A stretch of 64,000 nucleotides of DNA, from assembly GCA_025056305.1 (NCBI GenBank), contig JANWWJ010000018.1:1-64000 (forward strand). The letters run 5' to 3'. This DNA is from Chitinophagales bacterium (lineage in GTDB: Bacteria > Bacteroidota > Bacteroidia > Chitinophagales > UBA10324). The notes under the pieces are model-generated. The model did no database searches and was not told the origin of the DNA. It saw only the letters and a program-made list of their open reading frames with translations. Shown one piece after another: positions 27,564 to 36,540 of this stretch; positions within the stretch are counted from its first letter, which is position 1; each line of letters starts with the position of its first letter. The position numbers and the translations under genes are program-made.

Positions 27564-28399
27564 AGAAGTGCGTTGGTCAAAGTTCCTTTTCGGTAAGTAC
27601 CCAACAATGAAAAACTGAATGTTTGCCTCACGGCCACAGCCATGGCTTGGCTGAAGGCTTGTTGGTCGGTCCATTCCAGATCCACCAAAAAGGTGTATTG
27701 GTCGGGCTGCCCGATGATGGGTACCGATTGAATTTTGCTGATAGCAACCTCATGCTGGCTGAAGGCATCTACGATGCGTTTCAAGCTTTGGGGGGAATGG
27801 TCTAACTGAAAGCTGATGGAGGCTTTGTTGGCGTCAGCTATTTCATGCGCATGGTGGGATAAGATCAAAAACCGCGTGTAGTTGCGGCGATGGGTTTCGA
27901 CATGATGTTGCAAGATCTTCAGTCCAAAATATTGTGCGGTCTGAGGGCCTGCCACGACGGCGACATGGTTCAGCTGTTGATTGACCAGAATGCGAGCACA
28001 TTCAGCGGTATCGTTTTGCGCTACGATGCGAATGCCCCTAAGGCTGAGTAGATAATCTTCGCATTGGCGCAAGGCCATGGGGTGGGAGTGGATTTCGGTA
28101 ATCTGCGACCAAGAGGCGTTGGGCAAGGCTAACACATGCAAAGCAATTTGCATATATACTTCGCCTACAATGCGGAGTCGCGCTTCGTGAATGATGTTGT
28201 AATTGGTCAGAATACTGCCGGCTATGGAATTTTCAATAGCCATGACGCAGAAGTCTGCCGAGCCCTCCAAGACTTTTTCGCACGATTGACGAAACGTGGC
28301 ACACGGAATGATTGCGACGTCAGGGCCAAAGAATTTTCGGGCCGCTACGTCATGGAAAGAAGATTCAATACCCTGGATGGCGATGCGAGGCACGGTCAC
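27560..28399 (-). CDS. pheA: Prephenate dehydratase with ACT domain
   Basis: PheA makes phenylpyruvate from prephenate for phenylalanine synthesis. The catalytic domain begins VPRIAIQGIESSFHD and includes VMAIENSIAGSI and the substrate-site NDTAECARIL. The C-terminal ACT domain (ISFQLDHSPQSLKRIVDAFS, KIQSVPI) senses phenylalanine. The frame opens at ATG 28465, but an exact -7 box at 28424-28431 falls within that extension, whose residues do not resemble the family. I therefore use GTG 28399 (279 aa); GTG 28393 is equally possible. It is the first gene of the aromatic operon. Confidence 0.88.
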   Translation of the reverse strand: MTVPRIAIQGIESSFHDVAARKFFGPDVAIIPCATFRQSCEKVLEGSADFCVMAIENSIAGSILTNYNIIHEARLRIVGEVYMQIALHVLALPNASWSQITEIHSHPMALRQCEDYLLSLRGIRIVAQNDTAECARILVNQQLNHVAVVAGPQTAQYFGLKILQHHVETHRRNYTRFLILSHHAHEIADANKASISFQLDHSPQSLKRIVDAFSQHEVAISKIQSVPIIGQPDQYTFLVDLEWTDQQAFSQAMAVAVRQTFSFSLLGTYRKGTLTNALL

Positions 28400-28423
28400 G
28401 GAAGTGGGTATAAGCTGCCGTTT

Positions 28424-28431
28424 CAAAGTTA
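28424..28431 (-). promoter_or_regulatory. -7 box TAACTTTG for the aromatic operon
   Basis: Exact TAnnTTTG match on the minus strand, 24 nt from GTG 28399. It lies inside the longer pheA frame and so argues for a later start. It should drive pheA, the DAHP synthase fusion, aroB and aroA. Confidence 0.6.
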
Positions 28432-28500
28432 GTGTGGCCGCTGTCACAAGGACAGCAGAACACATTAAAATTTTTTCCTAACAACAGTTAGTTAGCCTGG

Positions 28501-31329
28501 TTAGTAAATAACGACCCTTTCTTGGTGCTGCCATTCAGCAGTGCGGCAATCCAACAGATAGATGCCGGAGGCCATGGAAGGCAAGTGCCACAGGAAGTTA
28601 TGGCTTCCGGGCTGCAGTTGCGTTCGGTGTATCGCCACAACCTGACCTGAGGAGGAGATCAAACGCAACACGCATTCCGTTTGGCGGGGTACATCGTAGC
28701 TGACTTGAAGAAATTCACGTGTTGGGTTTGGAGCTAATTTCATCTGCCATTGGCCTTCGGCGGTATGTATTAAAAAAGTACGCATGCTTTCATCGCTGAA
28801 GTATGGGGTGTTTTTAACCCATGCACGCAGGCGGTAACACGTTACACTGTCGAAGGTGCTGGCATCGTGATTGATGAGGAGATAGTAGGTTTTCTTTTTA
28901 TTGTGGTTGTACACCAATGTTTGCCCACCTGCAGCGTCGGCGTAGGAAGTGGCCAGAACTGTGCCACTGGAATTATACAACGTCATGGTATAGTTTTTCG
29001 TCATGTCGGTAAGGCGAATTTTTAGGTTGGTGTGGGGAGCTGAGGTTTTGATCTTGTACCAGTCTTGGTCGGCACCGGTGGCGATGGCTGCTGTATAACC
29101 ATAAATTGTGGTATCCGTGGTTGCGGTAAGGGAATAGGCTGTCGAGCTAGATTCATTCGGTTCGAATTCATCACGACAGTTGGTAGCGATGTTGAAGCGC
29201 ATCAGCCAGGCATCGGTGTTGCCGGAGTAAGTAGGTTGCCACACATCGGGTCTGGAATAGATGCTTGCCGTAGAGGTACCCACCATATAAATGAGTTGAT
29301 CAGGTCCTGCAGTAATGTCTTCCATCCGGTCGTCACCTAAGCCGCCGAGGTAGCTGCCGTAGGTAAGAGTTCCCTGAAGCGAGTCGAAGACGGCAAAGCA
29401 GCCTTCGTTGGTATTGCCGTACCGGTGTTTTTGAAAAGCACTTGGTGTAGATATGCTGTCGTTACTGGAGGCGGTGCCGCTCACATAGATGTTTCGGTTG
29501 CCGTCCCAGTCAATGCCGGTGAGCTGATCGTCCCGTCCCCCGCCGTAATAAGAGCCCCAAATGCGCTGTCCGTTGTAACTGAATTTGGCAACAAAGCCAT
29601 CATATGTATAACTTCCATTAGGCAATTTTTTGCTATTTATATTTTTTTGATATGATCCAGCGGTGCCAAAAACGCCGGCGCTGTTGGTATAACCACAGAC
29701 ATAGATGTGTGCTTTTTTATTGCAGAAGACGCCACGGCCATGGTCGTCGCCGGTACCTCCGTAATAGGTCACCCAAAGCTGATTGCCTGTAGAATCGAGT
29801 TTAGCCACAAAGGCATCTTCAATACCTCCGTGTGCCACCTGATGTGCGCCGGGGGTGGAAAAGCCTGAGGTACTTTCGGTCGTACCCACTACATAAACGT
29901 TGCCGGACTGATCCAATGCAATGCTGTGGGCACGGTCCTGGCCTGGTCCACCAACATAGGCCGACCAAGATGGCCAGCCGTTGGGGGAAAACTTAACTAC
30001 AAAGGCATCGCCATTCCCCTCATAATAGCTGGAGTTTTTATTACTGATTTTCAGGCTATCGCTTCCAGTGTAGCCACAGGCGTAGATGTTGGCCTTATCA
30101 TCGCAAACGGCAGTACGAACATGTTCAGAGGAAAACTTTCCCAGTAACGTACACCACGATAAGACCCCATCTTTGTTAAACTTAGCAATGCAAATGTCTC
30201 CCAACCCTCCGCCTTGTGTTTGGTATGCTCCGGGAGTCGTTATTTGATTTCCGCTTTGGCTTTTGCCCAACAAGATGACGTTGTTGTTTTTGTCGGTGGT
30301 AGTTCCATAACCGATTTCGTCATTGGTACCTCCAAAGTAAGTAGCCCATTCCATTTTGCCAACGCTTTTGAACTTGGCAAGATACATATCGTCGTTTCCT
30401 TTATATGTAACCTGGTGCGCTCCTGAGGTAGCAATGTTGGTGCTGCTGGCTGTGCTGCCCGCAATAATCAGCTTATCCTGTTTGTCTGTAGCTACTTCTC
30501 CAATGCTTTCGCTTTGGCTACCACCGTATAATGTGCCCCACAACAGATTGGGATCTATAAGGACATCGTCTGATGTTGTGGCTAGCTTAAAGGAAGTGAC
30601 ATCGCCTACACGGCAACGAGCAACATCCACGGGCTGAAGATCACGAACCCGAAAAGCCCGAGGAGCTGTTTCCTTAACCCATCCTACATGATTTGAGATG
30701 GTGCAGGCGCCGACCTCATCCAATGAAATATGGGTTGCGCCGCTATATTTCAAACGAATCAGGCCTGCATCAGCGCCAGAGCGAACATAACATGAATAGC
30801 GGATCGGCGAAATGGAATCCTGATCATCATAATCAAATATTAAATCAATGCCTGGGTAAATGTTTTTGTAAATGAGCTGTTGCCATACCGAAGCCTGTAT
30901 TGGTCTATCTACGCCTGCCGGGGGGGTGTAAAAGTGCAATTTAACTGCTGCGGGCTTGGTTGCGATGAGTACCGGCTGGGGATGGCCGCCAACGAACGTT
31001 ACATCTACCCGGTTGGCAGTGATGGTGGTTTCATACCATTCATCTTCATGCCCGGTCGTACCGGGGCCTGCAAACAGATTTTGCCTCGGGTGCCGCTCAA
31101 TGTGTAACCATTCGTAGGAAAAGCCATTTTTCCGGAACTGCATTTTAAAGTTGCCCGCATTGAATAAATAAAGGACATCTGTGTTGGCTTGTCCGTGTTG
31201 ATTGACGACTTGTCCTTCGTTTTTGATAAACCCGGGAATCGTAATGTTAAAAAACGCAGCCGACTGGGCAGAAACCGATAAAGACAGAACGCAGCACAAA
31301 AAAATAGCCGCCAAAGATTGTAGTACCAT
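28501..31329 (-). CDS. T9SS-secreted SBBP-repeat protein
   Basis: A 942-residue exported protein. After a signal peptide (MVLQSLAAIFLCCVLSLSVSAQ) comes an N-terminal domain starting FIKNEGQV, common in front of SBBP repeats. Repeats of about 50-60 residues follow, with the pattern DAFVAKF...W.SYYGGxxDD and GNVYVVGTT..STPGAHQ, which predicts a beta-propeller. A pre-peptidase-like jelly roll (DEFEPNESSSTAYSL, DQDWYKI) and a T9SS type A tail (KLAPNPTREFLQVSY, RVVIY) end the protein. Role unknown. The TTG at 31347 lies inside the -7 box, so ATG 31329 is used. Confidence 0.88.
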   Translation of the reverse strand: MVLQSLAAIFLCCVLSLSVSAQSAAFFNITIPGFIKNEGQVVNQHGQANTDVLYLFNAGNFKMQFRKNGFSYEWLHIERHPRQNLFAGPGTTGHEDEWYETTITANRVDVTFVGGHPQPVLIATKPAAVKLHFYTPPAGVDRPIQASVWQQLIYKNIYPGIDLIFDYDDQDSISPIRYSCYVRSGADAGLIRLKYSGATHISLDEVGACTISNHVGWVKETAPRAFRVRDLQPVDVARCRVGDVTSFKLATTSDDVLIDPNLLWGTLYGGSQSESIGEVATDKQDKLIIAGSTASSTNIATSGAHQVTYKGNDDMYLAKFKSVGKMEWATYFGGTNDEIGYGTTTDKNNNVILLGKSQSGNQITTPGAYQTQGGGLGDICIAKFNKDGVLSWCTLLGKFSSEHVRTAVCDDKANIYACGYTGSDSLKISNKNSSYYEGNGDAFVVKFSPNGWPSWSAYVGGPGQDRAHSIALDQSGNVYVVGTTESTSGFSTPGAHQVAHGGIEDAFVAKLDSTGNQLWVTYYGGTGDDHGRGVFCNKKAHIYVCGYTNSAGVFGTAGSYQKNINSKKLPNGSYTYDGFVAKFSYNGQRIWGSYYGGGRDDQLTGIDWDGNRNIYVSGTASSNDSISTPSAFQKHRYGNTNEGCFAVFDSLQGTLTYGSYLGGLGDDRMEDITAGPDQLIYMVGTSTASIYSRPDVWQPTYSGNTDAWLMRFNIATNCRDEFEPNESSSTAYSLTATTDTTIYGYTAAIATGADQDWYKIKTSAPHTNLKIRLTDMTKNYTMTLYNSSGTVLATSYADAAGGQTLVYNHNKKKTYYLLINHDASTFDSVTCYRLRAWVKNTPYFSDESMRTFLIHTAEGQWQMKLAPNPTREFLQVSYDVPRQTECVLRLISSSGQVVAIHRTQLQPGSHNFLWHLPSMASGIYLLDCRTAEWQHQERVVIY

Positions 31330-31344
31330 ATACCAGTTTTTAAA

Positions 31345-31352
31345 CAAACATA
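31345..31352 (-). promoter_or_regulatory. -7 box TATGTTTG for the SBBP-repeat gene
   Basis: Exact TAnnTTTG match on the minus strand, 15 nt from ATG 31329. Confidence 0.6.
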
Positions 31353-31410
31353 CATATTTTCATCAATGGAACTGGAAATTTCCAGCATGGCAGGCTTGGC
31401 ATGTACTGTC

Positions 31411-31418
31411 TAATTTTG
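31411..31418 (+). promoter_or_regulatory. -7 box TAATTTTG for the Rieske oxygenase
   Basis: Exact TAnnTTTG match ending 16 nt before ATG 31435. Confidence 0.6.
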
Positions 31419-31434
31419 CCTTGTGGCAGCACAC

Positions 31435-32535
31435 ATGAGTTTAGAATTAAACATTCATACCGACATTCGGCGGGCCAGCACTCCCAGCAGTGAGCTTTAC
31501 ACCAGTCCTTCAGTCTTTGAAGCAATGAAGGATCGAATTTTTGCAGCAAGCTGGCAGTTTGCTGCTTTGGAGCGCGATTTAAAGGCTCCGGGACAAACGT
31601 GGCCGTTCACGCTGCTGCCCGGGTTTTTGGATGAACCGTTATTATTCACTCGGGACTATGACGACCAGCTGCATTGCTTAAGTAATGTGTGTACGCACCG
31701 AGGAAATCTTGTGTGCGAACAGGGAGGAATTGAAAAGCAGCTTCGGTGTCGGTATCACGGCAGGCGTTTTGACCTTCGGGGACGTATGCTGGGTATGCCG
31801 GAATTTGAAGGGGTGGTGGATTTCCCTTCAGAATCTGACCACTTGCCGCAGGTTGCTTTTGAACGATGGGGCGGCATGCTTTTCGTATCGTTGAAACCTT
31901 CCTTTTCCTTTGCTGAGGCTTTTGCACCCATGCAACAGCGCTTGCATTGGCTCGACGTGGGTTCTTTTCGCTTCAGTCCGGAGCATTCCAAAGATTATCT
32001 GATCCAAGCCAACTGGGCCCTTTATTGCGAGAACTATCTGGAAGGGTTTCACATACCTTATGTACATGCCTCACTGAATGCCGTGCTTGATTATGGTAAT
32101 TATACCACAGAGACCTATCGGTACAGCAACCTGCAGTTGGGATATGCTAAAGATGGTGAACTGAGTTTTCAGCTGCCTGCCTCATCACCAGATTATGGAA
32201 AGCGCATTGGAGCTTATTACTATTGGATCTTTCCAAACCTGATGTTCAACTTTTATCCTTGGGGCTTAAGTGTGAATGTGGTAAAACCGATTACGGTCAG
32301 TCAGACCCGGGTGACCTTCCTCACTTTTGTGGCAGATGAACAACTTTTTGAAAGCGGTACTGTAGCCATGATCGACCGTGTAGAACGGGAAGATGAAGCG
32401 GTGGTTGAAAATGTGCAACGGGGTGTGCGATCGCGCCTCTACCGAAAAGGTCGTTATAGTCCGCGCCGTGAACAGGGAACCCATCATTTTCACCTTTTGC
32501 TGGCTGAATTCCTGTCTTCTAAAAACGAAGTGTAA
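31435..32535 (+). CDS. Rieske 2Fe-2S aromatic-ring-hydroxylating oxygenase, alpha subunit type
   Basis: A 366-residue non-haem iron oxygenase subunit. The Rieske cluster motif is C86-x-H88 and C105-x2-H108 (VCTHRGN, CRYHGR). The mononuclear iron site is NYLEGFHIPYVHASL with H206 and H211, and a distal acidic ligand should lie further on. Such enzymes need a reductase partner, which is not adjacent. The substrate is unknown; choline-monooxygenase-like members are the closest by feel. GTG 31423 is possible, but ATG 31435 fits better. It overlaps the convergent beta-barrel gene by 17 nt. Confidence 0.9.
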   Translation: MSLELNIHTDIRRASTPSSELYTSPSVFEAMKDRIFAASWQFAALERDLKAPGQTWPFTLLPGFLDEPLLFTRDYDDQLHCLSNVCTHRGNLVCEQGGIEKQLRCRYHGRRFDLRGRMLGMPEFEGVVDFPSESDHLPQVAFERWGGMLFVSLKPSFSFAEAFAPMQQRLHWLDVGSFRFSPEHSKDYLIQANWALYCENYLEGFHIPYVHASLNAVLDYGNYTTETYRYSNLQLGYAKDGELSFQLPASSPDYGKRIGAYYYWIFPNLMFNFYPWGLSVNVVKPITVSQTRVTFLTFVADEQLFESGTVAMIDRVEREDEAVVENVQRGVRSRLYRKGRYSPRREQGTHHFHLLLAEFLSSKNEV

Positions 32536-33298
32536 TAAAAAGCAGCGGATAAACCGGTGTAAAGCCAAAATACTTTCGTTGCTGCCAGGTAGAGTTCACA
32601 AACTGGCTGCTGTTAGAACCCAGTGTTACTGAGTTAAAGTCTACATCTCCACCGACATTCGTGTACTGAAAAGCAGAGCCGACTTCCAGTCCGGCTGCGA
32701 AGTTTCTGGTGAAGTAATACTGCACCCCTGCAAAGGCGCCAACACCTATGGAAGTGCCCCCCGGGATAACGGTAGTTTTGTACGTCTCTACACGGGCTGT
32801 ATCGTTAAGCTGTTCCGTCAATTCATATTCGGTAAACGTCCAATTGCCATAGACGGTGATTGGCAGTTCGAGGCCACCAAAAAACGATAAGTGCTCATCG
32901 AAAAAAGTCCATTGCACTCCAGGAGCAATCTTGTAAGATACTTGGTCGTATTGGCGACTGGTCAAGGCATGAACACCGGAAACGGTATCTACCGATTCGA
33001 CCTTATCCCGGAGCATGCGTTGTACGTAGATTGCTTTGAGGCGTAAAGCGACCCGAGGCTCAAAGAAAAATTTGAAGGCCAATCCTGCTGCCAGACTTTG
33101 GTCTTCAAAAGTTCCACCCACCAGCACTGCATCGCGCTCGGCATCTTCTACGATGGCATGTGTCTCGGGAAAGGTTAAGAAAGGAGTGATTTCAATCCGG
33201 TCGTATCCACCGTAGCGGGTAAAAGTAGGGCAGTTGGCTTGGCCCCAGGCGATAAATGGTAAAGTCACCCAGAAAAGAAAAAAAATCGCATGTTTCAT
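32519..33298 (-). CDS. Outer membrane beta-barrel protein
   Basis: A 259-residue exported protein (signal MKHAIFFLFWVTLPFIAWGQ) with alternating amphipathic strands and aromatic C-terminus LLFITLRF, typical of small outer-membrane barrels in Bacteroidota. Motifs such as SIGVGAFAGVQYYFTRNFAA are in keeping with an OmpA-barrel or outer membrane beta-barrel family. Its role is unknown. It overlaps the convergent Rieske gene by 17 nt at its 3' end. Confidence 0.85.
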   Translation of the reverse strand: MKHAIFFLFWVTLPFIAWGQANCPTFTRYGGYDRIEITPFLTFPETHAIVEDAERDAVLVGGTFEDQSLAAGLAFKFFFEPRVALRLKAIYVQRMLRDKVESVDTVSGVHALTSRQYDQVSYKIAPGVQWTFFDEHLSFFGGLELPITVYGNWTFTEYELTEQLNDTARVETYKTTVIPGGTSIGVGAFAGVQYYFTRNFAAGLEVGSAFQYTNVGGDVDFNSVTLGSNSSQFVNSTWQQRKYFGFTPVYPLLFITLRF

Positions 33299-33424
33299 GA
33301 GCCACTCAAGCAGGAAAAAACAAATGGTTTAATGGTTGTAAAGTTCTGTAAAACTTTTAAGATGCTTGCTTGTATTAACCAGGTGTTGCAAGGCTAAGTT
33401 TTATTGATTTTTCGTTTCTGTGGC

Positions 33425-33432
33425 TATGTTTG
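33425..33432 (+). promoter_or_regulatory. -7 box TATGTTTG for the PspC gene
   Basis: Exact TAnnTTTG match ending 12 nt before ATG 33445. Confidence 0.65.
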
Positions 33433-33444
33433 TGTACCAGAATT

Positions 33445-33627
33445 ATGGCCCGCAAACTCTATAAAGGATCCGAACGCAAACTGTTCGGAGTATGTAGCGG
33501 TTTAGGTGAATATTTCAATGTGGATCCAACCTTGGTACGAGCTGGTTTTGTAATAGCCTTTCTGCTTTTTGGAAGCGGCTTACTGTTATATCTGATTTTG
33601 GCCATATTGATGCCTGAAAAACCGTAA
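33445..33627 (+). CDS. PspC domain protein
   Basis: A 60-residue protein that is almost entirely a PspC domain (MARKLYKGSERKLFGVCSGL, NVDPTLVRAGF, one membrane helix around 36-56). PspC is linked to phage-shock envelope stress in Proteobacteria, while stand-alone copies are common in Bacteroidota. The upstream frame to 33430 begins inside the -7 box, so ATG 33445 is the start. The next gene begins 14 nt downstream. Confidence 0.9.
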   Translation: MARKLYKGSERKLFGVCSGLGEYFNVDPTLVRAGFVIAFLLFGSGLLLYLILAILMPEKP

Positions 33628-33641
33628 CCCTTATTTTAGTC

Positions 33642-34826
33642 ATGCGCATGAGGTGTTTGTCATTACGCCTGGTTACGCTGGTTTTTATGCTGTACGTATG
33701 CCTCTGTCATGGCCATGCGCAGCCGTGCAGCGATTTGTTCATCAGCGAATATATTGAAGGCACCAGCTTTAATAAAGCCATTGAAATCTACAATCCTACC
33801 ACCGGTACCCTTACCTTGGACGGCTATCGGCTTTATACGTTTAATAATGGCAGTCCCGTGGCATTGTTTACGCACGCTTTACATGGGCAGTTAGGGCCTG
33901 GACAAGTTTATGTCGTCTGCCATCCTCAAGCTGATTCTCTTGGAATTAAAATCAAGGCCGACACCATAAGTCTGGTGTGCAATTGGAACGGCAACGATGC
34001 GGTGGCGCTGGTAAACACCTACACCGGCGATACCATAGACGTCATTGGAGTAATTGGCGAAGACCCAGGCACATCCTGGCCCGTGGACGTAGGAAGCACA
34101 CAAAACAGCACCTTGGTTCGTAAGTCCTTTGTTCAGGCAGGAACGACAAACTGGGCTCAGGCACAAAACGAATATTGGGCATATGGGCAAAACAATTTTT
34201 CATATTTAGGTTTTCACATCATGGACCCTTGTCCCGTAGTGCCCCCCTCTATTCTTTTTCTTTCCGATACAGTCATCGTTTCTGAAAACGTCGGGATGGC
34301 GATGCTTACGGTTGGTATCGTTAATCCCGACAATGATCCTACCGGTTTTTCAATTCAAGCCAGCGGGGGCTCGGCAAGTGTGGGTGATGATTATAGTTTG
34401 CCTCCTTATCTGGCTTTTCCGGCTGGTTCTTCACAGCCCTTGCAGGTGGGCGTGACGATAGTGAATGATAACATCGTGGAAGCAGACGAAACAGCGGTTT
34501 TGGAGCTGGTTAGCCCCACCAATGGAGCCTCAGTGATCGGAGGATCTGTGCTGCTGATCATCCAAGACGACGATGCATTGAGTTCTGCGCCACCGCAACT
34601 CGGCGATTTTCAGGTTCAGTATTTAGACGGGACAGGTCAATATCGCATATCAACGCCGGAAGCTGGAAGGCTATGGGTTTTTGGTGTAGCTGGGAATTTG
34701 TTAATTCAGAAGGATTTACCTAAAGGCACACATACGATAAATCTTAATTCATTGACTGCCGGCAGTTATTTTTTGTTTTGGTCCGCCTCAGCCTGCTGTC
34801 AAGTCAGACACCTGGTTGTTTTTTAA
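33642..34826 (+). CDS. Secreted lamin-tail / Calx-beta protein
   Basis: A 394-residue exported protein (signal MRMRCLSLRLVTLVFMLYVC...). The first domain (about 28-185) is a lamin-tail domain (CSDLFISEYIEGTSFNKAIE), the second (about 200-310) a Calx-beta domain (SVGDDYSLPPYLAFPAGSSQ, VEADETAVLEL), and the end is a short, weak T9SS-like tail (GTHTINLNSLTAGSYFLFW, HLVVF). It lacks the YPNP start of a full sorting domain. A one-mismatch box TATTTTAG (33632-33639) lies two nt before the ATG, otherwise it is co-transcribed with the PspC gene. Confidence 0.82.
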   Translation: MRMRCLSLRLVTLVFMLYVCLCHGHAQPCSDLFISEYIEGTSFNKAIEIYNPTTGTLTLDGYRLYTFNNGSPVALFTHALHGQLGPGQVYVVCHPQADSLGIKIKADTISLVCNWNGNDAVALVNTYTGDTIDVIGVIGEDPGTSWPVDVGSTQNSTLVRKSFVQAGTTNWAQAQNEYWAYGQNNFSYLGFHIMDPCPVVPPSILFLSDTVIVSENVGMAMLTVGIVNPDNDPTGFSIQASGGSASVGDDYSLPPYLAFPAGSSQPLQVGVTIVNDNIVEADETAVLELVSPTNGASVIGGSVLLIIQDDDALSSAPPQLGDFQVQYLDGTGQYRISTPEAGRLWVFGVAGNLLIQKDLPKGTHTINLNSLTAGSYFLFWSASACCQVRHLVVF

Positions 34827-34860
34827 GCAGCAGCGGGGCCAAAGGGCACACGGAAGCATT

Positions 34861-36540
34861 GTGAACAGCAGCAAAATATCGCCGTCAGCGCTTACGGAAA
34901 TCATCAGTGAATTAAGGACCAAGCTGCATGACTTTTCACGGGCGGCAACTTTAAGGAAAGAAGAATTGCTGAAGCAGCTGCTGCAGAAACATGTCCGCTC
35001 ACCACAATTACTTGCCAGGTTATATCGACTTTGTTCTTTCCTTTTAGCATACCCCGCCGATCAAAAGCAGTATAGGTTGGCGCTGCAGTTGATTCACCAT
35101 TTGCAAGCACAGGTCCAGCAGCTGCCCAAGGTGGCCAGTTTGCGATTGGAGAACAGCGCACTTCCCGGTACTGCTTGTAACGTTAGTCTGAGTTTGCATT
35201 TAACCAAGGTGTTGAAGGAGGCTTTGGGGCCCGCCTTAAATATATTTTCTATTGATGCAACGGCTGAGGAGTTAGAGGCGGTATTGGCAGCCGTGTTGCC
35301 GCCCCTGGCGAAACCGGCGATCGTGGATCAACACCTGACGGCAGCGGAGCTTCGTCGGCTTTTGCTGCACAACCGAAAAGATGTTTTGGTTCAGCTTATT
35401 CGGTGGTTTGATGCATGCGTACTGACTGAGGAAGTCAAAGAATCGTTGTGGCAAAAATTGAAGGTGTATGTGCGCTTTGTTGTTCCGTCTGCTGACCCTC
35501 AGCATGATGGTCTTTTCGACCCGACTTACATACAGACGGGACGCTTAAAAAAACCGATACGCGTGCGCATCACGGCTGGACCTATGCTTCGGGAAGAAAA
35601 GCTCAGCGCTGCTCAACGCGCGGCCCTTTTGTTACGAGCCCGTCTGGCTTTGGCTGCGCGCCAGCGGGAGACCGATCCCATTACTTATGCCGATGAACGA
35701 TGCGTTCGTATGTTTCGGGCAGACAGAGGTTTTTATATAGCTCTTTTTTCTATGCTACCCGTCTTTCGTTTGCCTTTGGAAACCTATGTAGGCTACTTGA
35801 TCTTCAAACATGGCTTGCCCATTGCCTATGGAGGCTGTTGGATGTTTCATTTCCGCGCACGCACCGGCATCCACGTCTTCGAGGAGTTTCGCGGTGGTGA
35901 ATCCCTTTATGCTTTTGCTCAGGTGTTGCGGTTGTATCATCAATGCTTTGGCATCACCCAATTTTTTGCTGACTCTTTTCAACTGGGGAAGAACAATGAA
36001 GAAGGCATTCGATCGGGGGCTTATTGGTTTTATCATCGGCTTGGCTTTCGGCCTGTGGACCAGCGACTCAGAAAGCAGGCTGAGCGAGAAGCACAATTGT
36101 TAAAAAAGCAACCAGGGCATCGGACGCCGGACTCTCTTTTGCGTGCTTTCGCTGCCGGCCCAGTAGAGCTGCTGTTGGACCGGAAAAAGACATCGCCCGA
36201 TCCCCTTTGCATAAGTGAATATTTCTTGAAGTGTTGGTTGAAAGGCAGCTTTCACTACAGGTTATTTTCGCTTATTGACTTCGTCAATGTTTCTGTTGGC
36301 ATACGGGAACTGCATTACTGGAGTGCGGATGAACGCCATGCTGTACTAAAACTAATCCCCTTGCTCCATGTCACGGAATGGTCAGGCTTTTCGCAGAAGG
36401 ACAGGAGGCAGATTTTGAACCTTTTGCGTATGAAAGGCGGTGCCGATGAAACGGCATTTGTGCGCGCTACTCAGAAGAGCGAGGTGTGGGAGCGCTGGCT
36501 TATGGCACTAACTGTAAGAAGATCCGATGGGCTTGCCTGA
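34861..36540 (+). CDS. Uncharacterised protein with GNAT-like core
   Basis: A 559-residue cytoplasmic protein I cannot name. The N-terminal half (1-300) is alpha-helical with Leu-rich stretches. A core at about 318-400 reads LPIAYGGCWMFHFRARTGIH, FRGGESLYAFAQVLRLYHQ and NNEEGIRSGAYWFYHRLGF, which resembles an acetyltransferase-like fold with the terminal YRLGFRP-type strand. GTG 34861 is used since the frame from 34816 starts inside the upstream gene; both are unproven. The 3' end overlaps typA by 33 nt. It could be an acyltransferase, but no catalytic residue is certain. Confidence 0.7.
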   Translation: MNSSKISPSALTEIISELRTKLHDFSRAATLRKEELLKQLLQKHVRSPQLLARLYRLCSFLLAYPADQKQYRLALQLIHHLQAQVQQLPKVASLRLENSALPGTACNVSLSLHLTKVLKEALGPALNIFSIDATAEELEAVLAAVLPPLAKPAIVDQHLTAAELRRLLLHNRKDVLVQLIRWFDACVLTEEVKESLWQKLKVYVRFVVPSADPQHDGLFDPTYIQTGRLKKPIRVRITAGPMLREEKLSAAQRAALLLRARLALAARQRETDPITYADERCVRMFRADRGFYIALFSMLPVFRLPLETYVGYLIFKHGLPIAYGGCWMFHFRARTGIHVFEEFRGGESLYAFAQVLRLYHQCFGITQFFADSFQLGKNNEEGIRSGAYWFYHRLGFRPVDQRLRKQAEREAQLLKKQPGHRTPDSLLRAFAAGPVELLLDRKKTSPDPLCISEYFLKCWLKGSFHYRLFSLIDFVNVSVGIRELHYWSADERHAVLKLIPLLHVTEWSGFSQKDRRQILNLLRMKGGADETAFVRATQKSEVWERWLMALTVRRSDGLA

